Of a stretch of DNA of 37,357 bases, positions 35,975-37,357 are shown piece by piece. Where the stretch lies: positions 1 to 37,357 of the forward strand of contig JAAYPF010000195.1 of assembly GCA_012519925.1 (NCBI GenBank). The letters are read 5' to 3'. The stretch is from Clostridiaceae bacterium (GTDB lineage: Bacteria > Bacillota > Clostridia > Acetivibrionales > Acetivibrionaceae). The notes under the pieces were generated by a model. It was not told the DNA's origin. It worked only from the letters and a program-made list of their open reading frames with translations, and made no database searches. The position numbers and the translations under genes are program-made. Each line of letters starts with the position of its first letter. The first letter of the stretch is position 1.

Positions 35975-36033
35975 AAATTGATTCCATCACCCAACCTTGT
36001 ATGCAAATACTGATTGAGTAACGGAATCAATTT
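35975..36033. repeat. 11-bp inverted repeat between the YxlE-like and adaptor genes
   Basis: AAATTGATTCC (35975-35985) is complementary to GGAATCAATTT (36023-36033), with a 37-base loop. On the minus strand the stem is followed by TTTTCAAATTATT. It may act as a partial terminator or stabiliser that lowers expression of the transporter genes relative to the regulators. Confidence 0.5.
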
Positions 36034-36086
36034 GCTTAGGAATACCAATAGCAAAATATTCCTCTAAAATCAACCATAATACTCTC

Positions 36087-36293
36087 TTATTTATCAAGAT
36101 TTTTCTTGCCCACAATAAAATAAATTATTGTTCCAAAAGTATTTACAATCAAAATCAATGCCACCCACAATAATTTACTTCCGCCACGAATCCTTTCTTT
36201 TTCTGTTCTTGCTAGGTCTACAAACCCAAATGTTTTTAAGACAAGCTCCAGAATTAAAATTGGAATTATTAGTTTAATATCAATACCAGCCAT
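36087..36293 (-). CDS. PLDc_N-type small membrane protein, YxlE-like
   Basis: The 68-residue protein has two membrane segments (about 6-22 and 40-60) and ends IYFIVGKKNLDK. This is the phospholipase D N-terminal-like motif found in YxlE. In B. subtilis YxlE takes part in negative control of SigY. An upstream in-frame start at 36311 lies beyond the AGGAGG, which sits 6 bases before the ATG at 36293. Confidence 0.8.
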   Translation of the reverse strand: MAGIDIKLIIPILILELVLKTFGFVDLARTEKERIRGGSKLLWVALILIVNTFGTIIYFIVGKKNLDK

Positions 36294-36394
36294 TTTATCC
36301 CTCCTAATCAAAATAAATTTTTTTAAAAAATGCAGAATATAGCTTTGGCAATATTTTCACCTCACAGCTTTGTCTATTCTAAAAGTTCTCAAAT

Positions 36395-36625
36395 TCAATT
36401 CTTCTTTTTCCTTTTATGGATCTTCCTAACTAAGAACAAATAGAATAAAAGCGGTTCAGGAAACCTCAAAAGGCCAATAATACCCCAAAACCAATAATTC
36501 GCATTTCTCTTTCTTGCATCAACAAAAAGCCATGTGGCCTGGATCAATAATATTGCTACTATTAAAATCCAACAATACAACGGAATTCCAGATATTTTTG
36601 TATTTATGATTTTAATAAAATCCAC
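36395..36625 (-). CDS. Small membrane protein, YxlD-like
   Basis: This 76-residue protein has two hydrophobic segments (about 14-34 and 43-66) joined by WLFVDARKRNANYWFWG, and a basic end (RKIHKRKKK). Its size, layout and position fit YxlD, a component of SigY control in Bacillus. The start is GTG at 36625, overlapping the stop of the upstream gene by one base (TAGTG). The match is by context and motif, not by alignment. Confidence 0.7.
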   Translation of the reverse strand: MDFIKIINTKISGIPLYCWILIVAILLIQATWLFVDARKRNANYWFWGIIGLLRFPEPLLFYLFLVRKIHKRKKKN

Positions 36626-36948
36626 TAGTTATTCACCCTTCCAACGTGGTCTCTAAACCATATAAATATAATTATTGGAATGGTTACAAATGTTACCGCT
36701 TGTATTAATATAAACAACATAGTATTAAGTATAAGTGTACCTGCTGAAATACTCAAAATAGTAATTGCGACCAACAAAAACAACAATAACTCAATATTTC
36801 TGCAAATCCTTTTTCTCTCTTCGACTTGAGAAACCAACAATTCAAAAATCTCAATATTAGGCTTATTTACCTGCAAATTATTGTCTACAAAATCAATTGC
36901 ATCTTTCATTTCGTGAATGACTTTTTCATTATCATTCTCCATAATCAT
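36625..36948 (-). CDS. Small two-pass membrane protein, YxlC-like
   Basis: The 107-residue protein has a charged N-terminal half of about 50 residues and two membrane segments (about 53-72 and 75-97). This is the layout of YxlC, a SigY anti-sigma component that holds the sigma factor at the membrane. The ATG at 36948 has AGGAG 7 bases upstream and lies inside the 3' end of the sigma gene (17-bp overlap), which points to coupled production. Confidence 0.75.
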   Translation of the reverse strand: MIMENDNEKVIHEMKDAIDFVDNNLQVNKPNIEIFELLVSQVEERKRICRNIELLLFLLVAITILSISAGTLILNTMLFILIQAVTFVTIPIIIFIWFRDHVGRVNN

Positions 36949-37237
36949 ATTCCAGCTCCTTTCTCAATACTTTTATCCCATTGTGAATTCTTGATTTTAC
37001 TGTACCTAAAGGTATGGACATCTTCTTTGCAATTTCCTCATAAGAGTATCCATAGTAATGCTTCAGCAATAGTGGCAAACGTACTATATCCTCCATTCTT
37101 GCCAAAACATTCAAAATACGCCTAAAGGAATCCTCGTCACTGTACATTTCCATTTCCATTTCACTTTCTTCCTTCAATACCTTTTCACTTTGATCAACAT
37201 ATTTTTTCTCAACTTTTTTCTTTCTTATATAGTGAAC
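36932..37237 (-). pseudogene. C-terminal part of an ECF sigma factor (SigY-like), 5' half missing
   Basis: The frame holds a complete sigma region 4: YGYSYEEIAKKMSIPLGTVK with SRIHNGIKVLRKEL, and before it a linker that begins YIRKKKVEKKYVDQSEK. Region 2, which binds core polymerase and the -10 box, is missing. In this frame a stop codon (TAA at 37238-37240) comes just upstream, and no ATG start is available (only TTG at 37177). Full-length SigY has about 178 residues; at most 101 are open here. The upstream sequence has a terminator-like hairpin and looks unrelated. The gene is either disrupted by an insertion or rearrangement, or continues elsewhere. Confidence 0.65.
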
Positions 37238-37241
37238 TTAT

Positions 37242-37264
37242 CGCCCTATCGGGCGGACTTTTTT
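37242..37264 (+). terminator. Terminator-like hairpin on the plus strand next to the sigma fragment
   Basis: CGCCC (37242-37246) pairs with GGGCG (37251-37255) around a TATC loop and is followed by GAC and six T residues. It is a good plus-strand intrinsic terminator, yet no plus-strand gene ends there. It may belong to the end of an inserted element that interrupts the sigma gene. Confidence 0.55.
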
Positions 37265-37357
37265 AATCCACACATTCATATGTTAAGCATGAACAAATGG
37301 GACATTCAAGTACGGGCATTAACCCCCTTGAACATTTTGTCCTTTTCTTAGTCCAAC
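37263..37357 (-). CDS. Possible 3' end of an unidentified cysteine-rich protein, cut by the window edge
   Basis: On the minus strand one frame is open from the window edge to a TAA at 37263-37265. It reads 30 residues ending CPICSCLTYECVD, with five cysteines in the last 24 residues. The cysteine pattern is suggestive, but the stretch is too short to judge. I do not recognise it. It may be chance. Confidence 0.2.
   Translation of the reverse strand, partial: WTKKRTKCSRGLMPVLECPICSCLTYECVD

Overview
The window is AT-rich and carries the S10-spc-alpha ribosomal protein super-cluster, an ECF vitamin/metal transporter, a type I restriction system and a SigY-like sigma/ABC cassette. Nearly all genes lie on the minus strand. 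The gene order (adk-map-KOW protein-infA-rpmJ-rpsM-rpsK-rpsD-rpoA-rplQ-ecfA1-ecfA2-ecfT-truA-rplM-rpsI), the strong AGGAGG ribosome binding sites, the zinc-ribbon forms of S4, S14, L36, L24 and Adk, and the long L17 point to a mesophilic member of the Clostridia, probably near Ruminiclostridium/Clostridium cellulolyticum. The genus is an inference from gene order and protein style, not a database match.

Right to left, which is the direction of transcription: (1) 37357-33073 is a SigY-type cassette. It holds the C-terminal half of an ECF sigma factor, homologues of Bacillus YxlC, YxlD and YxlE, an added lipoprotein of the membrane-fusion (HlyD-like) type, and an ABC-2 ATPase/permease pair. It ends at a terminator near 32874-32913. 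(2) 32711-21541 is the S10 and spc region: a promoter, a leader of about 275 nt with an attenuator-like hairpin, then rpsJ-rplC-rplD-rplW-rplB-rpsS-rplV-rpsC-rplP-rpmC-rpsQ-rplN-rplX-rplE-rpsN-rpsH-rplF-rplR-rpsE-rpmD-rplO-secY. (3) 21199-15539 continues with adk-map-KOW-infA-rpmJ-rpsM-rpsK-rpsD-rpoA-rplQ and a terminator. (4) 15423-8799 holds ecfA1, then a plus-strand RsmC-like methyltransferase that splits the transporter genes, then ecfA2-ecfT, a ROK glucokinase, truA and rplM-rpsI with its own promoter and terminator.

(5) 8750-7446 has no convincing protein gene but is packed with inverted repeats. About 630 bases (7824-8450) look like one large folded RNA, bounded on the left by a 71-bp nested palindrome that contains a bidirectional terminator. 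This is the most interesting unexplained part of the window. (6) 7445-100 is a restriction cassette with overlapping genes: an XRE-type repressor, hsdR, hsdM, hsdS and a P-loop ATPase whose C-terminus looks shortened. The XRE promoter contains two 13-bp direct repeats that look like its operators.

The housekeeping part makes ribosomes, the Sec translocon channel, RNA polymerase alpha, translation initiation factor 1 and the first N-terminal processing enzyme. The two flanks are accessory: defence on the left, and a membrane-stress or export cassette on the right.
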